Shown: positions 53,562-63,337 of the stretch, piece by piece
Layout: the number at the start of each line of letters is the position of its first letter
Position numbering within the stretch: the first letter of the stretch is position 1
Source of the DNA: Blastocatellia bacterium
Lineage (GTDB): Bacteria; Acidobacteriota; Blastocatellia; UBA7656; JADIYM01
Length of the DNA: 64,000 bases
Assembly: GCA_021463145.1 (NCBI GenBank)
Contig: JAJTWZ010000004.1
Span: 62,001-126,000 of the forward strand
Direction: 5' to 3'
Translations under genes and position numbers: made by a program
The notes under the pieces: model-generated
What the model was told of the DNA's origin: nothing
The model's database searches: none
The model's input: only the letters and a program-made list of their open reading frames with translations

Positions 53562-54460
53562 CGTCGTCGAATCAGGTGCTTGATCTCGCCATCTCCGTAC
53601 TTGGAAGAGGCCTGTACGACGACTGCCGCACTGCCGGCAGTGAAGGTCGGCAGCACTATATTAAAGGATGCGATGCCCTCGCGATCCGTGCGGCCCGGGA
53701 AGATCTGCGGTTTGAAGGCCGTCCCTATGACCTTCACGACGACCGAAGCTGCCTCGATCGGCTGACCGGTTCCCCTCGTGGCCTGCACCTGAAGGACGAC
53801 CGCGTCTCCGGCGAGGAAATCCGTCCGGCCGAGGAGCCTGAGCCGAAGCTTTTCCTTCTGGAGGCCGCTCTGAAGGTAGTCCGAGATGATCTTGTCGAGG
53901 TCCAGCTCGCCGGTGAGGGGGCCGGTGACCCGTTTGATGACGGCCCGGCCCGCCGCATCGAGCTCCGGAACGGGAACCGGCCTGGGCTCGCCGGGCTCGG
54001 TATGAGGAAATTCGGCTTCCCAGGCCGTCGCAGAAGGCGCTTCGGACACCGTAGCCGGCTCTGCGGGCTGTGCCGGCTCGGGTGCCATCGCCATCACCTC
54101 GACTTCCTCCGGCTCACGGGCCGGAGTCGGCTCGGCGGCTTGTTGGGCGGCGACCGGCGCTTCGTCGCCGGCGTCCTTGGACGCGGCCTTCTGCGATGCC
54201 CGCACGAGTTCCTCGACCTTTCCGGCCTTCAGAATGGCGACGATGATCTGGTGCTGTTTCTTGAGTATTTCGCCGAGGTCGGCGTCGTTGAGCGTGCCGG
54301 CCGCCAGTTGCGGAGCGTAGGACGTGCGCTTGGCGGCAATGATGGTGCCTCCACGATAGACGAGGGTCTCCAGCAACGCCTTGTCGCGTCCCTTGTCTTC
54401 GGTTTGTACGTGGAGGAGTTCGTCCCCGGCCTGGACGTCCTGATTGTATCCGGTGAGCAT
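53558..54460 (-). CDS. Conserved hypothetical protein with HVQTEDKG motif
   Basis: 300 residues from ATG 54460 (MLTGYNQDVQAGDELLHVQTEDKG). The first 100 residues are family-like: YNQDVQAGDELLHVQTED and ETLVYRGGTIIAAKRTSYAP. Similar openings occur in other uncharacterised proteins. An Ala/Pro/Glu-rich linker (residues about 105-180) leads to a beta-rich C-terminal domain (LAGDAVVLQVQATRGTGQPIEAASVVVKVIG, partly quoted) like an immunoglobulin-type fold. No export signal. It overlaps thiS by 4 bases, so it is in the same operon, but no thiamine role is known to me. Confidence 0.72.
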   Translation of the reverse strand: MLTGYNQDVQAGDELLHVQTEDKGRDKALLETLVYRGGTIIAAKRTSYAPQLAAGTLNDADLGEILKKQHQIIVAILKAGKVEELVRASQKAASKDAGDEAPVAAQQAAEPTPAREPEEVEVMAMAPEPAQPAEPATVSEAPSATAWEAEFPHTEPGEPRPVPVPELDAAGRAVIKRVTGPLTGELDLDKIISDYLQSGLQKEKLRLRLLGRTDFLAGDAVVLQVQATRGTGQPIEAASVVVKVIGTAFKPQIFPGRTDREGIASFNIVLPTFTAGSAAVVVQASSKYGDGEIKHLIRRR

Positions 54461-54620
54461 CGCGATTCCGCCGCAACCTAGCATACGAGTCGGACGGGAA
54501 TCAACGACTGGTAACACGCGCTTCCCGCATCGCCTCGATTCCTTGACATACCACGAGCCCGTTGACATTCTTGCCGCCTCGATCCCTGTACCAGAACCGA
54601 AGCAGTCAGCGAGTAGCCCT

Positions 54621-55181
54621 ATGAGCACTAATCAGTGTCCACGCTGCGGTATGCTGCCCGCGCCAAACGCCCGGGTTTGCACTCGTTGCGGAGGTCCAAT
54701 CGGAACTGTGGGGGCGCCGCGGAAGGGCAAGCTCTCGACAGGCGCGATCGTGGGAATTGCGGTTGCCGTTGTGGCGGTCGGTTTCGTCGCAGTCAGCATC
54801 GTCGCCGCAATCGCCATCCCTTCACTTGTTCGAGCACGCGCGGCGGCCGACGAGTCGGCGGCAATCGTCACTTTGCGGACCATCAACGATGCGGAGGTGC
54901 AATTCAGGTCGCGAAACGGCCGGTACGGCAGCTTCGATGAACTCGTACGCCAGGGGCTGCTCGATTCGACCTGGTCGCACGGAATGGTGCGAAACAGGTA
55001 TGAGATCCGCCAGGTGCGTGTTTCCACCGATGGCTTCGAGTTCAGTGCGGAACCGTTTGGTGGCAGGGCGCCCGTATCGGGAAGCCGGTCGTTCAACGTC
55101 ACCGAGGACGGCGTGATCCGCTCCAGCGACACGGCCGACCCGCCAACTGGCAAATCGGGCGATCCCGTAAGAGGCCGGTGA
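54621..55181 (+). CDS. Zinc-ribbon membrane protein with pilin-like segment
   Basis: 186 residues from ATG 54621. It starts MSTNQCPRCGMLPAPNARVC followed by TRCGG, a zinc ribbon of two CxxC pairs. A hydrophobic helix (residues about 40-62, AIVGIAVAVVAVGFVAVSIV) runs into AAIAIPSLVRARAAADESAAI, which resembles the mature N-terminus of GspG pilins. The rest, NDAEVQFRSRNGRYGSFDELV and FEFSAEPFG, is like a pseudopilin body. It has no cleavable class III leader, so it is a pilin-like fold fused to a cytoplasmic zinc ribbon. Two TTGACA words, at 54543 and 54562, lie upstream. Role unknown. Confidence 0.78.
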   Translation: MSTNQCPRCGMLPAPNARVCTRCGGPIGTVGAPRKGKLSTGAIVGIAVAVVAVGFVAVSIVAAIAIPSLVRARAAADESAAIVTLRTINDAEVQFRSRNGRYGSFDELVRQGLLDSTWSHGMVRNRYEIRQVRVSTDGFEFSAEPFGGRAPVSGSRSFNVTEDGVIRSSDTADPPTGKSGDPVRGR

Positions 55182-55193
55182 CGAGCGTCACAT

Positions 55194-55223
55194 TTGACAC
55201 GCTCCGTACCCTTGTACTAAGGT
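55194..55223 (+). promoter_or_regulatory. Sigma-70-type promoter of the nuo operon
   Basis: TTGACA (55194-55199) and TAAGGT (55218-55223) are 18 bases apart; TACTAA overlaps the -10. The nuoA start follows at 55295. Confidence 0.6.
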
Positions 55224-55294
55224 GCACAATCTCCTGAGAAACGCTCCGACGATGTCAGAAACCTTCCATACGTGGATACTTCGAGGAGGCTGGC

Positions 55295-55741
55295 GTGGGT
55301 GAGACTGTAGGACTTGCGCTTCTGCTTCAGCAGACGGCCGCGACAGGCGGCAGCAGCGTTCTGGTCAGCTACATTCCGGTTCTGATGATGCTGGCGATGG
55401 CGTGCGGGCTGGCCGCCATCCTTCTGACGACGTCACGGTTGATCGGTCAGAAGAAGCCGACGAAAGAGAAATTGATGCCGTACGAGTGCGGCAAGGATCC
55501 GGTTGGTTCCGCTCGCGAGCGCCATTCGGTCCGCTTTTTCATCGTCGCGATGATTTTCCTGCTGTTCGACATCGAGGCGATCTTCCTGATTCCCTGGGCG
55601 GTGGGATTCAGTCGCGTTCTCGACAGTCCGGACAAGGTGCTGCAATTGCTCTTCTACGGCGAGATGATGGTGTTCATCGGCATTCTGTTCGCCGGCCTCG
55701 TCTACATCTGGAAGAAGGGCGTTTTCGAGTGGAATCGGTAG
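55295..55741 (+). CDS. nuoA: NADH-quinone oxidoreductase subunit A
   Basis: GTG 55295 lies after GAGGAGG at 55283-55289. The 148-residue protein has three helices: [39 protein letters not shown] and [20 protein letters not shown]. The loop with [14 protein letters not shown] is the NuoA hallmark, and the [12 protein letters not shown] segment contains the conserved acidic residues. NuoA is part of the membrane arm at its junction with the peripheral arm. It begins the operon nuoABCDEFGHJK. Confidence 0.95.
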   Translation: MGETVGLALLLQQTAATGGSSVLVSYIPVLMMLAMACGLAAILLTTSRLIGQKKPTKEKLMPYECGKDPVGSARERHSVRFFIVAMIFLLFDIEAIFLIPWAVGFSRVLDSPDKVLQLLFYGEMMVFIGILFAGLVYIWKKGVFEWNR

Positions 55742-55781
55742 CGCGGGCGGCGCTCTGCGGCTCGCAAGCGAGGAATTGGCA

Positions 55782-56315
55782 ATGGGTCTCGAAAACAAGG
55801 TCGTAAACGCACTGCCGGAGGTACTGACGACTCGCCTCGACTGGATCGTCAACTGGGCACGCAAGTCCAGCCTCTGGCCCGCCACGTTCGGGCTTGCCTG
55901 CTGTGCGATCGAAATGATGGCGATCACGGCGCCTCGCAACGACGTCGCCAGGTTCGGGGCCGAGGCGTTCCGCGCCAGCCCGCGCCAGGCCGACGTGATG
56001 ATCGTGGCCGGACGTGTCTCGAAGAAGATGGCGCCAGTGCTCCGCCGAATCTACGACCAGATGCCGGAACCGAAGTGGGTGATCTCGATGGGCGTCTGTG
56101 CCTCGGTTGGCGGGATATTCGACAACTACGCGATTCTGCAAGGTGTCGACAAGATTGTTCCGGTGGACGTGTACGTCCCGGGTTGTCCTCCGCGTCCGGA
56201 GGGCCTGATTTACGCGATCATGAAGCTTCAGGAGAAGATCCAGACCGACAGCCTTCGCGATCGTCCCGACGTGCCTATGCTGGAAGAGCCGGCGCTTGCG
56301 GGCCGGGAGGCTTGA
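55782..56315 (+). CDS. nuoB: NADH-quinone oxidoreductase subunit B
   Basis: ATG 55782, AGGAA upstream. 177 residues. It holds the terminal [4Fe-4S] cluster N2, which passes electrons to quinone. The cysteines are visible: CC in [10 protein letters not shown], then in [14 protein letters not shown] and [10 protein letters not shown]. The [23 protein letters not shown] stretch, partly quoted, is conserved. It binds NuoCD in the peripheral arm. Confidence 0.97.
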   Translation: MGLENKVVNALPEVLTTRLDWIVNWARKSSLWPATFGLACCAIEMMAITAPRNDVARFGAEAFRASPRQADVMIVAGRVSKKMAPVLRRIYDQMPEPKWVISMGVCASVGGIFDNYAILQGVDKIVPVDVYVPGCPPRPEGLIYAIMKLQEKIQTDSLRDRPDVPMLEEPALAGREA

Positions 56316-56318
56316 ACG

Positions 56319-56798
56319 ATGGCCAAGGCTCCATCGGCGGAGGACATCGCGGCACTGCGGGAGCGGTTCTCCGAAGCTATCGTCGGCGTTCGGGAGGGAC
56401 TGGGTGAAGTGTCCGCCTACGTTGCGCCCGCGTTCCTCCTCGAGGTCTGCAGGTATCTTCGTGACGAACCCCGGTACCAGTTCAACCTGCTTTCGGATCT
56501 CACGGGAGTCGACCTTGGTCTCGATCAGGAACCGCGCTTCGAGGTCGTCTACCACCTCTATTCGATCCCGCTCGGTCATCGATTGCGGCTGAAGGCGCAG
56601 CTTCCGTCCGAGGGTCCGTCGATCGACTCCGTCACGCCGATCTGGAAGACCGCGAACTGGCACGAGCGCGAGACCTTCGACATGTTCGGGATCGTCTTCG
56701 AAGGACACCCCGACCTTCGTCGAATCCTGACGCCCGACGAATTTCAGTGGCATCCGCTCCGCAAGGATTTCCCCGTGCGCGGCTACGACGATTTTTAG
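56319..56798 (+). CDS. nuoC: NADH-quinone oxidoreductase subunit C
   Basis: 159 residues, starting 3 bases after the nuoB stop, with GGGAGG upstream. It has the 30-kDa subunit signature ETFDMFGIVFEGHPDLRRIL and then PDEFQWHPLRKDFPV. NuoC pairs with NuoD and stabilises it next to NuoB. It is separate from nuoD here, not fused as in E. coli. Confidence 0.96.
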   Translation: MAKAPSAEDIAALRERFSEAIVGVREGLGEVSAYVAPAFLLEVCRYLRDEPRYQFNLLSDLTGVDLGLDQEPRFEVVYHLYSIPLGHRLRLKAQLPSEGPSIDSVTPIWKTANWHERETFDMFGIVFEGHPDLRRILTPDEFQWHPLRKDFPVRGYDDF

Positions 56799-56808
56799 AG
56801 GGTTGAGA

Positions 56809-58098
56809 ATGGAACTCGATCAGGACCAGTTGCGCGAGCGCACGCGCCCGGGCCGCCCGCCGGCCGAGCGAACGATTGTCGCCGAAGACGCGTCCGGCAT
56901 CGTGGACATCAGCGAACTTTCGGGGCGCGAGCTCGGGTCGACGATGACGCTTTCGATGGGCCCGCAGCACCCGTCGACGCACGGCGTACTCCGCCTCGAG
57001 CTCGAGCTCGACGGCGAGGTCGTGCTGTCGACCAAGCCAGACATCGGCTACCTCCACACCGGGATGGAGAAGCTGATGGAGTCGAAGAAGTACCTGTCGA
57101 ACATCTGCATCACGGACCGGATGGACTACCTGAATCCGATGGGGAACAACCTCGGATACGTGCTTGCGGTCGAGAAGCTTCTGCAGCTCGAGATTCCGCC
57201 TCGCGCGCAGTGCATCCGTGTGCTCATGTGCGAGCTGCAGCGCATAGCCTCGCATCTGGTATGGATCGGCACTCACGCGCTCGATGTGGGGGCGATGTCG
57301 GTGTTCTTCTACGCATTCGACGAGCGCGAGAAGATCCTGAACATGTTCGAGGACGTGTGCGGCGGCCGGATGACGCCGTCCTATTTCCGCGTCGGCGGGA
57401 TGTTCCAGGACCTGCCGGCCGGATTCGATGCGAAGGTTCGCAGATTTCTTTCGGAATTTCCGGCGGCGCTGGACGCCTTCGACACCTTGCTGACCGGCAA
57501 TCGGATCTTCAGAAACAGGTTGCAGGGAGTCGGAGTCATCTCGGCCGAGGACGCGATCAGCTGGGGAATCACGGGGCCGTCGTTGCGCGGATCGGGTGTG
57601 GCGCACGACCTTCGCCGGGCCGAGCCTTATTGCGGCTACGAACTCTACGACTTCGACATTCCGACATTTCCCGAAGGCGACGTCTGGGCGCGTTACCAGG
57701 TCCGCCGGCAGGAGTTTCGTGAGTCGCTGAAGATCGTCCTGCAGTGCGTGGACAAGATGCCGTCCGGTCCGATCAAGGCCGACAACGACAAGGTCGTACT
57801 GCCCGATCGCGACGACATGAAGACGCACATGGATGCGCTGATCCATCACTTCCTGATCGCGGCGGATGGTTTCAAGGTGCCGGAAGGCGAGGTCTATCTG
57901 GCGATCGAAGGATCTAAGGGCGAGCTCGGCTACTACATCGTCAGCGACGGGTCCGAGCGTCCATTCCGCTGCCACGTGCGCGGGCCTTCTTTCGTGAATC
58001 TTTCGGCAATGCCCGACATGGTGAAGGGCAGTCTCATCGCCGACGTCGTCGCCGTGATCGGATCGATCGACATCGTTCTCGGCGAAATCGACAGGTAG
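56809..58098 (+). CDS. nuoD: NADH-quinone oxidoreductase subunit D
   Basis: ATG 56809 follows AGAGGG. 429 residues, the usual 49-kDa subunit length plus a short N-terminal extension. SMGPQHPSTHGVLRLELELDG (partly quoted), YLHTGMEKLME, and LMCELQRIASHL are conserved, and the C-terminal end SIDIVLGEIDR is typical. With NuoB it forms the quinone site. Alone from nuoC, as in most complex I operons. Confidence 0.97.
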   Translation: MELDQDQLRERTRPGRPPAERTIVAEDASGIVDISELSGRELGSTMTLSMGPQHPSTHGVLRLELELDGEVVLSTKPDIGYLHTGMEKLMESKKYLSNICITDRMDYLNPMGNNLGYVLAVEKLLQLEIPPRAQCIRVLMCELQRIASHLVWIGTHALDVGAMSVFFYAFDEREKILNMFEDVCGGRMTPSYFRVGGMFQDLPAGFDAKVRRFLSEFPAALDAFDTLLTGNRIFRNRLQGVGVISAEDAISWGITGPSLRGSGVAHDLRRAEPYCGYELYDFDIPTFPEGDVWARYQVRRQEFRESLKIVLQCVDKMPSGPIKADNDKVVLPDRDDMKTHMDALIHHFLIAADGFKVPEGEVYLAIEGSKGELGYYIVSDGSERPFRCHVRGPSFVNLSAMPDMVKGSLIADVVAVIGSIDIVLGEIDR

Positions 58099-58163
58099 AT
58101 AACAACTTCCGGCCTGAAGAGCCGGCAAAGCCCATTGACGATCCTGGCGAGTCAATCACTGCG

Positions 58164-58655
58164 ATGCTTACTCCCGAACGAGAAAAAAAGATAGACGAGC
58201 TCCTCACGAGGTATCCCAGTTCGCGGTCGGCACTCCTGCCCGCGCTCTGGGTCGCGCAGGAGCAGTACGGATGGATCAGCCTCGAGCTGCAGAAATATCT
58301 CGCGATTCGTCTTGGCATCACGCCCGAGCAGGTGCGCGAGGTCGTCACGTTCTACTCGATGTACAACGAACGGCCTGTCGGCAAGTACCACTTGCAGGTC
58401 TGCTGCACGACGCCCTGCATGTTGATGGGCTCGGACGACGTGATCGGCTACCTCGAGAAGAAGCTCGATATCCGGCGTGGACAGACGACGGCGGACGGGC
58501 TGTTCACGGTTTCGCAGGTCGAGTGCCTCGGTTCCTGCGGCACGGCGCCCATGCTTCAGGTCAATCGCGAAAAGTACGACGAGAACCTGACTTACGAGAA
58601 GGTTGACGCCCTGGTCGATCGGTTGCGGGCGCAGGCGGAGGGGGGCAATGGCTGA
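58164..58655 (+). CDS. nuoE: NADH-quinone oxidoreductase subunit E
   Basis: 163 residues, ATG 58164. It carries the [2Fe-2S] cluster N1a, with CCTTPCMLMG and CLGSCGTAPM giving the four cysteines. The N-terminal REKKIDELLTRYPSSRSALLPAL is family-like. It works with NuoF in the NADH-binding module. The nuoF start lies inside its last codons (8-bp overlap). Confidence 0.96.
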   Translation: MLTPEREKKIDELLTRYPSSRSALLPALWVAQEQYGWISLELQKYLAIRLGITPEQVREVVTFYSMYNERPVGKYHLQVCCTTPCMLMGSDDVIGYLEKKLDIRRGQTTADGLFTVSQVECLGSCGTAPMLQVNREKYDENLTYEKVDALVDRLRAQAEGGNG

Positions 58656-59937
58656 ACCGGTAAGAGTCGTTTCTAAGCGTTTCGGGATTCCCGACAGCCA
58701 TACTCTTGGCGTCTACCTCGAACACGACGGTTATGTGGCGCTCGAGAAGGCTCTCAAGTCCATGCAACCGGCCGACGTCATCGAAGAGGTGAAGAAGTCG
58801 GCGCTGCGCGGACGCGGCGGAGCAGGTTTCCCGACGGGAATGAAGTGGAGCTTCGTGCCCAAGGATTCGCCGAAGCCGAAATACATCGTCTGTAACGCCG
58901 ACGAGTCCGAGCCCGGCACCTTCAAGGACCGCGCCCTGATGGAAAACGATCCGCACTCCCTGATCGAGGGATGCCTGATCGCCGCCTACGCGCTGGGGTC
59001 GCATACCTGCTACATCTACATCCGGGGCGAGTACGGCTGGGTGCAAGACGGCATGGACGCCGCGATACGCGAGGCCTACGAGAAGGGCTACTGCGGCAAG
59101 AACATCCTCGGCACGGACTTTTCGTGCGACGTCTACACGCATCCCGGCGCCGGCGCTTACATCTGCGGGGAAGAGACCGCTTTGCTGAATTCGCTCGAAG
59201 GGAAGCGAGGCCATCCGCGGATCAAGCCGCCGTTCCCGGCCGTGGAAGGGCTCTACGGATGTCCGACTGTCGTCAACAATGTCGAGACGCTCGCTACGGT
59301 CCCGTGGATCGTCCAGCACGGCGGCGACGCTTTCCGCCAGCTCGGCACCGAGAAGTCGGGTGGCACGCGGCTCGTTTCCGTATGCGGCCACGTAAACAAG
59401 CCTGGCGTTTACGAGATTCCACTCGGTTATCCGATGAAGGACCTGCTCGAGAAGGAATGCGGCGGTATACGGAACGGCAACAAGTTGAAGGCGGTGATCC
59501 CTGGTGGCTCGTCCGTGCCGATCATAACGGCCGAGGAGGCCTACAGTGTAAAGCTCGACTTCGAGTCGATCGGTGAGGTTGGATCGATGCTCGGATCCGG
59601 CGGCGTCATCGTGATGGACGAGACGGCCGACATTTTCGAGTCCACGTTCCGGCTGGTCCATTTCTACAAGCACGAGTCCTGCGGGTGGTGCACGCCTTGC
59701 CGCGATGGCAGCGACTGGATGGAGCAACTCTTCGACCGGATCGCTATTGGTGGAGGCAGACAGGAAGATCTCGCCCTGATTACTTCGCTCGGCAAGAACA
59801 TCGAAGGGAAGTCGCACTGCGCGCTTGCCGATGCCCTCGTCTGGCCGATCACCAGTTCCATGAAGAAGTTCCCCGAGGATTACCAGCGCGCTATCGAACG
59901 CAGCAGGAAGTTGCTTCACGAGCCTGCGGCCGTCTAG
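58648..59937 (+). CDS. nuoF: NADH-quinone oxidoreductase subunit F
   Basis: ATG 58648 with a GGAGGGGGG site, 429 residues. GRGGAGFPTGMKW binds FMN and NADH, GAGAYICGEETALLNSLEG is the second part, and ESCGWCTPCRDG binds the [4Fe-4S] cluster N3 (its last Cys is in the later SHCALAD). It takes electrons from NADH. The presence of NuoE, F and G shows this is a complete NADH-oxidising complex, not a truncated 11-subunit type. Confidence 0.97.
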   Translation: MAEPVRVVSKRFGIPDSHTLGVYLEHDGYVALEKALKSMQPADVIEEVKKSALRGRGGAGFPTGMKWSFVPKDSPKPKYIVCNADESEPGTFKDRALMENDPHSLIEGCLIAAYALGSHTCYIYIRGEYGWVQDGMDAAIREAYEKGYCGKNILGTDFSCDVYTHPGAGAYICGEETALLNSLEGKRGHPRIKPPFPAVEGLYGCPTVVNNVETLATVPWIVQHGGDAFRQLGTEKSGGTRLVSVCGHVNKPGVYEIPLGYPMKDLLEKECGGIRNGNKLKAVIPGGSSVPIITAEEAYSVKLDFESIGEVGSMLGSGGVIVMDETADIFESTFRLVHFYKHESCGWCTPCRDGSDWMEQLFDRIAIGGGRQEDLALITSLGKNIEGKSHCALADALVWPITSSMKKFPEDYQRAIERSRKLLHEPAAV

Positions 59938-59954
59938 TTCAGGACCGGACCACT

Positions 59955-62201
59955 ATGAGCACCGACACAACAACTCAAACCTGCACGATCACCGTGGACG
60001 GAGTGCCCGTGGTCGTTCCGGCCGGGGCGCTCCTCATCGAAGCGCTGAAGATGCAGGGGATCGACATTCCGAACTTCTGCTACTACCACAACCTGCCGGC
60101 GCAGGCCTCCTGCCGTATGTGCCTCGTCCGAATCGAGAAGATGCCGCGCCTGCAACCCTCGTGCACGACAGTGGTTCGTGACGGAATGGCCGTCGAGATC
60201 AACACCCCGGAGATCCTCGACATGCGGCGCGGAATGCTCGAGTTCATGCTCGCCAACCATCCGCTCGACTGCCCGGTCTGCGATCGTGGCGGCGAGTGCG
60301 AACTGCAGGACAACGCTTTCAAATTTGGACGCGTCGACGCGCGCTTCACCGAAGAAAAACACCCGGCACCGGACGTCGACATCTCGCCGTTCATTTACAA
60401 CGACGCCCAGCGTTGCGTCTTCTGCTATCGATGCATTCGTGTCTGCGACATCTGGATGGACGTTGGCGCACTGGCGAAGCTCAATCGCGGAGCGCACGAG
60501 ACGATTGGAACGTTCGACGGCTGGCTCGATTGCGAGCACTGCGGGAACTGCGTTGACGTGTGCCCGACAGGCACGCTGCTTCATACGAGTTACAAGTTCG
60601 GCCCTCGCCCGTGGACCCTGGATGAAACCGAGACGACGTGTTCTTACTGCGCCGATGGCTGCCGTGTCCGGCTCGGATCGCGTGGAGACACGGTCCATCG
60701 CTCGATTGCGCGGGATGGAACTGGAATCAACGAAGAGTTTCTCTGTGTGAAGGGCCGGTATGGCTTCGGCTACATCAACAGCGGCGAACGAGTCACGCAA
60801 CCGCTCGTCAGGAAGAACGGCGAACTGCACCCAGCCACCTGGGACGATGCACTTGAACACGTCGCGAAGCGTCTCGGAGAAGTCTCGAAGGCGAAGGGTG
60901 CCGACGCAGTCGCGGTTCTCGGGTCTACGCGGATCACGAACGAGGGGAATTTTGCGGTAGCCGAGGTCGCAAAGGCGATCGGGACCCCGAATATCTCCTA
61001 CGAGCCCGACTACGATCTGTCGACATTCATGAAGTCGGTCGGGGGCCGCCTCGCCACCAAGGCTGACGTGCTGTCCGCCGACGTCATATTCGTCATCGGC
61101 GGAGATCCGAAGGAAGACCAGCCCCTCACGGCGCACCATCTTGTTCAGCCCGTGTTCAAGGGCAAGGCGGCGCTCTACGTCGCGAGTTCCAGGCTTGTCC
61201 GGATCAGGAAGCGGGCAAGCAAGTTCGTCCATCTGCGGCCTGGAGGCGAGGCGGCGCTCCTGCTCGGCCTCGCCGGCGGTTCGCTCGAAGTCGCGGCGAA
61301 GGCGGCTGGATGCGCTCCCAGCGACATCGAGTCGCTTCGTTCCTCTCTCGAAGGCGGTCGCAAGGTCGTCGTGATGGTCGGTTCCGATTGCCGCGGCGCA
61401 GCGCTGGAGGCCGCGTCCTCCCTCGGAACGCTGCTTGCGCAGGGCGACCGTGAGGTGACCTACCGGCCGCTCGTCTTCGACAACAATTCCATCGGTGCGT
61501 TCGATGTTCTCGGCCAGGGAGTGCCGTACGCTTCGATCACGGGCAGTCTGGGCGATTCGATCTCTGCGTTGTATGCAGTCGGGGCGGATCTGATGGACGG
61601 CGAGGACGCGGAAGCTGTTCGCGCGCGTCTTGGCCGCCTCGACTTCCTGGTCGTTCAGGACCTTTTCATGACCGACGCGGCTCTGCTTGCGGAGGTGGTA
61701 CTTCCGGCCTCGACCTATGCAGAGCAGGACGGCACTTTCACCAACATCGCCGGAGAAGTCCAGCGAGTGCACAAGGCTATCGATCCGGTCGGCTCCACGC
61801 GGCCGGATTGGTTGATCGCATCGCAGATCGCGAGGCTGCTCGGTGCGGAAGTCAAATATCGCGGATCGGTTTCGGCGGTTTATCGCAGTCTGACCGAGTC
61901 GAACCCGGCCTATGCGAACGCGACGTACGTCCGGATGATGACCGAGGGCGCGGTGCAGACCGAACGTCCGTCTGCATCGCCGGACAGGAGTGCCCTCGTG
62001 TCGGCGCTCACCTCCGCCACGGCCGCAACCGATACCACGGCGCGGCACAACGAGGTTCCCACGGAGATGGGCGAACGCCTGTTCCACCTGGGTACGATCG
62101 GCAAGTATTCGAAGCTCCTTGCCGATGCATTCGAGGACGGGAAGGCCAAGGGCCGGTCCGTAGAGGAAGAAGCGGCGCTGATTCCACTCAAATCGGTTTA
62201 A
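59955..62201 (+). CDS. nuoG: NADH-quinone oxidoreductase subunit G
   Basis: ATG 59955 gives 748 residues. A ferredoxin-like domain (1-80) has FCYYHNLPAQASCRMC for N1b. HPLDCPVCDRGGEC is the His-Cys3 site of N5. RCVFCYRCIRVCD and DCEHCGNCVDVCPTG bind N4. Then CSYCADGC, 27 residues and Cys make the CxxCxxxCx27C motif of cluster N7, found only in some bacteria. The rest is a molybdopterin oxidoreductase-like domain without obvious cofactor ligands. Electrons pass from NuoF through NuoG to NuoI. The start is clear from the family N-terminus. Confidence 0.96.
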   Translation: MSTDTTTQTCTITVDGVPVVVPAGALLIEALKMQGIDIPNFCYYHNLPAQASCRMCLVRIEKMPRLQPSCTTVVRDGMAVEINTPEILDMRRGMLEFMLANHPLDCPVCDRGGECELQDNAFKFGRVDARFTEEKHPAPDVDISPFIYNDAQRCVFCYRCIRVCDIWMDVGALAKLNRGAHETIGTFDGWLDCEHCGNCVDVCPTGTLLHTSYKFGPRPWTLDETETTCSYCADGCRVRLGSRGDTVHRSIARDGTGINEEFLCVKGRYGFGYINSGERVTQPLVRKNGELHPATWDDALEHVAKRLGEVSKAKGADAVAVLGSTRITNEGNFAVAEVAKAIGTPNISYEPDYDLSTFMKSVGGRLATKADVLSADVIFVIGGDPKEDQPLTAHHLVQPVFKGKAALYVASSRLVRIRKRASKFVHLRPGGEAALLLGLAGGSLEVAAKAAGCAPSDIESLRSSLEGGRKVVVMVGSDCRGAALEAASSLGTLLAQGDREVTYRPLVFDNNSIGAFDVLGQGVPYASITGSLGDSISALYAVGADLMDGEDAEAVRARLGRLDFLVVQDLFMTDAALLAEVVLPASTYAEQDGTFTNIAGEVQRVHKAIDPVGSTRPDWLIASQIARLLGAEVKYRGSVSAVYRSLTESNPAYANATYVRMMTEGAVQTERPSASPDRSALVSALTSATAATDTTARHNEVPTEMGERLFHLGTIGKYSKLLADAFEDGKAKGRSVEEEAALIPLKSV

Positions 62202-62259
62202 CCGCCGGCGATTCGGCAGTCCCGTTACCGGATTGCCGCACGGACACGCGAATTCACAC

Positions 62260-63330
62260 ATGACGCTCGAGATGTTCCTCATTACCGCGGTGAAGATTGG
62301 GCTGGTGCTCTTCATCATCCTGACGGCGGTCGCCTACTGCACGTACATGGAGCGACGCGTCCTCGCGTTCATCCAGGTGCGACTCGGACCGAACCGGGTC
62401 GGCCCGTTCGGGCTGCTGCAGCCACTTGCCGACGGCATCAAGTTCATCTTCAAGGAAGACGTCATTCCGACCGACGTCACGCGGTTCATCTACATCCTCG
62501 CGCCAATCACCGCGCTAGTTCCGGCCCTAATGACGTTCGCCGTCATTCCGTTCGGCGACCGGCTCGAGATTTTCGGCAAGGACATCTCGCTCTACATTAC
62601 GGGCTTCAACGTGAGCCTGCTCTTCGTATTTGCGATGACGTCGCTCGGCGTATACGGCATCGTGCTCGCCGGCTGGTCGTCGAACTCGAAGTATTCGCTT
62701 TTCGGCGGGCTGCGGTCATCGGCGCAGATGATCAGCTACGAGCTTGCGCTTTCGCTCTCGATCATCGGTGTGTTGATACAGGTCGGGTCGCTCGACCTCG
62801 TGAAGATCGTCGAAGCGCAATCGGGTTGGCACGGGTTTCAGTGGAACGTAATTGCGTTCCAGCCCATCGGATTCCTCATCTTCTTCATCGCCGTGCTAGC
62901 CGAGACGAATCGCGTGCCGTTCGATCTTCCAGAGGCGGAGACCGAGCTCGTTGGCGGATTCCACACGGAATACTCGTCGATGAAGTTCGCGATGTTCTTC
63001 ATGGCCGAATACTCGGCGATGATCACTGCGTCCTGCATGGCGACGGTGTTGTTTTTCGGTGGGTGGAACGGGCCGGGCACCCAGCTCGAGACGATCGGGC
63101 CATTCATTGGCCTGGCCTGGTTTACGCTCAAGGTCTTCCTTTTCCTGTTCACTTACATATGGATTCGAGGCACGCTGCCACGCTTCCGGTACGACCAGTT
63201 GATGGACTTCGGCTGGAAGCTGCTTCTGCCGCTCGCAATCTTCAACATCGTGTTCACGGCCACGTGGAAGTTCCTCTTCCACTACTACGATCTGGCGCCG
63301 TCGCTGCCGGCGTGGATGCAGGGCAAGTAG
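62260..63330 (+). CDS. nuoH: NADH-quinone oxidoreductase subunit H
   Basis: ATG 62260 gives 356 residues; a TTG at 62233 is less likely. About eight helices. Signatures: [20 protein letters not shown], partly quoted, then [15 protein letters not shown] and [20 protein letters not shown]. NuoH lies at the quinone entrance and links the arms. In other operons nuoI follows; here nuoJ begins 7 bases after the stop. Confidence 0.97.
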   Translation: MTLEMFLITAVKIGLVLFIILTAVAYCTYMERRVLAFIQVRLGPNRVGPFGLLQPLADGIKFIFKEDVIPTDVTRFIYILAPITALVPALMTFAVIPFGDRLEIFGKDISLYITGFNVSLLFVFAMTSLGVYGIVLAGWSSNSKYSLFGGLRSSAQMISYELALSLSIIGVLIQVGSLDLVKIVEAQSGWHGFQWNVIAFQPIGFLIFFIAVLAETNRVPFDLPEAETELVGGFHTEYSSMKFAMFFMAEYSAMITASCMATVLFFGGWNGPGTQLETIGPFIGLAWFTLKVFLFLFTYIWIRGTLPRFRYDQLMDFGWKLLLPLAIFNIVFTATWKFLFHYYDLAPSLPAWMQGK

Positions 63331-63337
63331 GCTAACT

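Noticed and set aside
54461-54620. TPP riboswitch before the thiS operon
   Set aside because: No CTGAGA/ACC core found on either strand in this gap or near thiE.
59934-62318. 794-codon minus-strand open frame over nuoG
   Set aside because: Antisense shadow of nuoG, with the same composition bias and no start signal.
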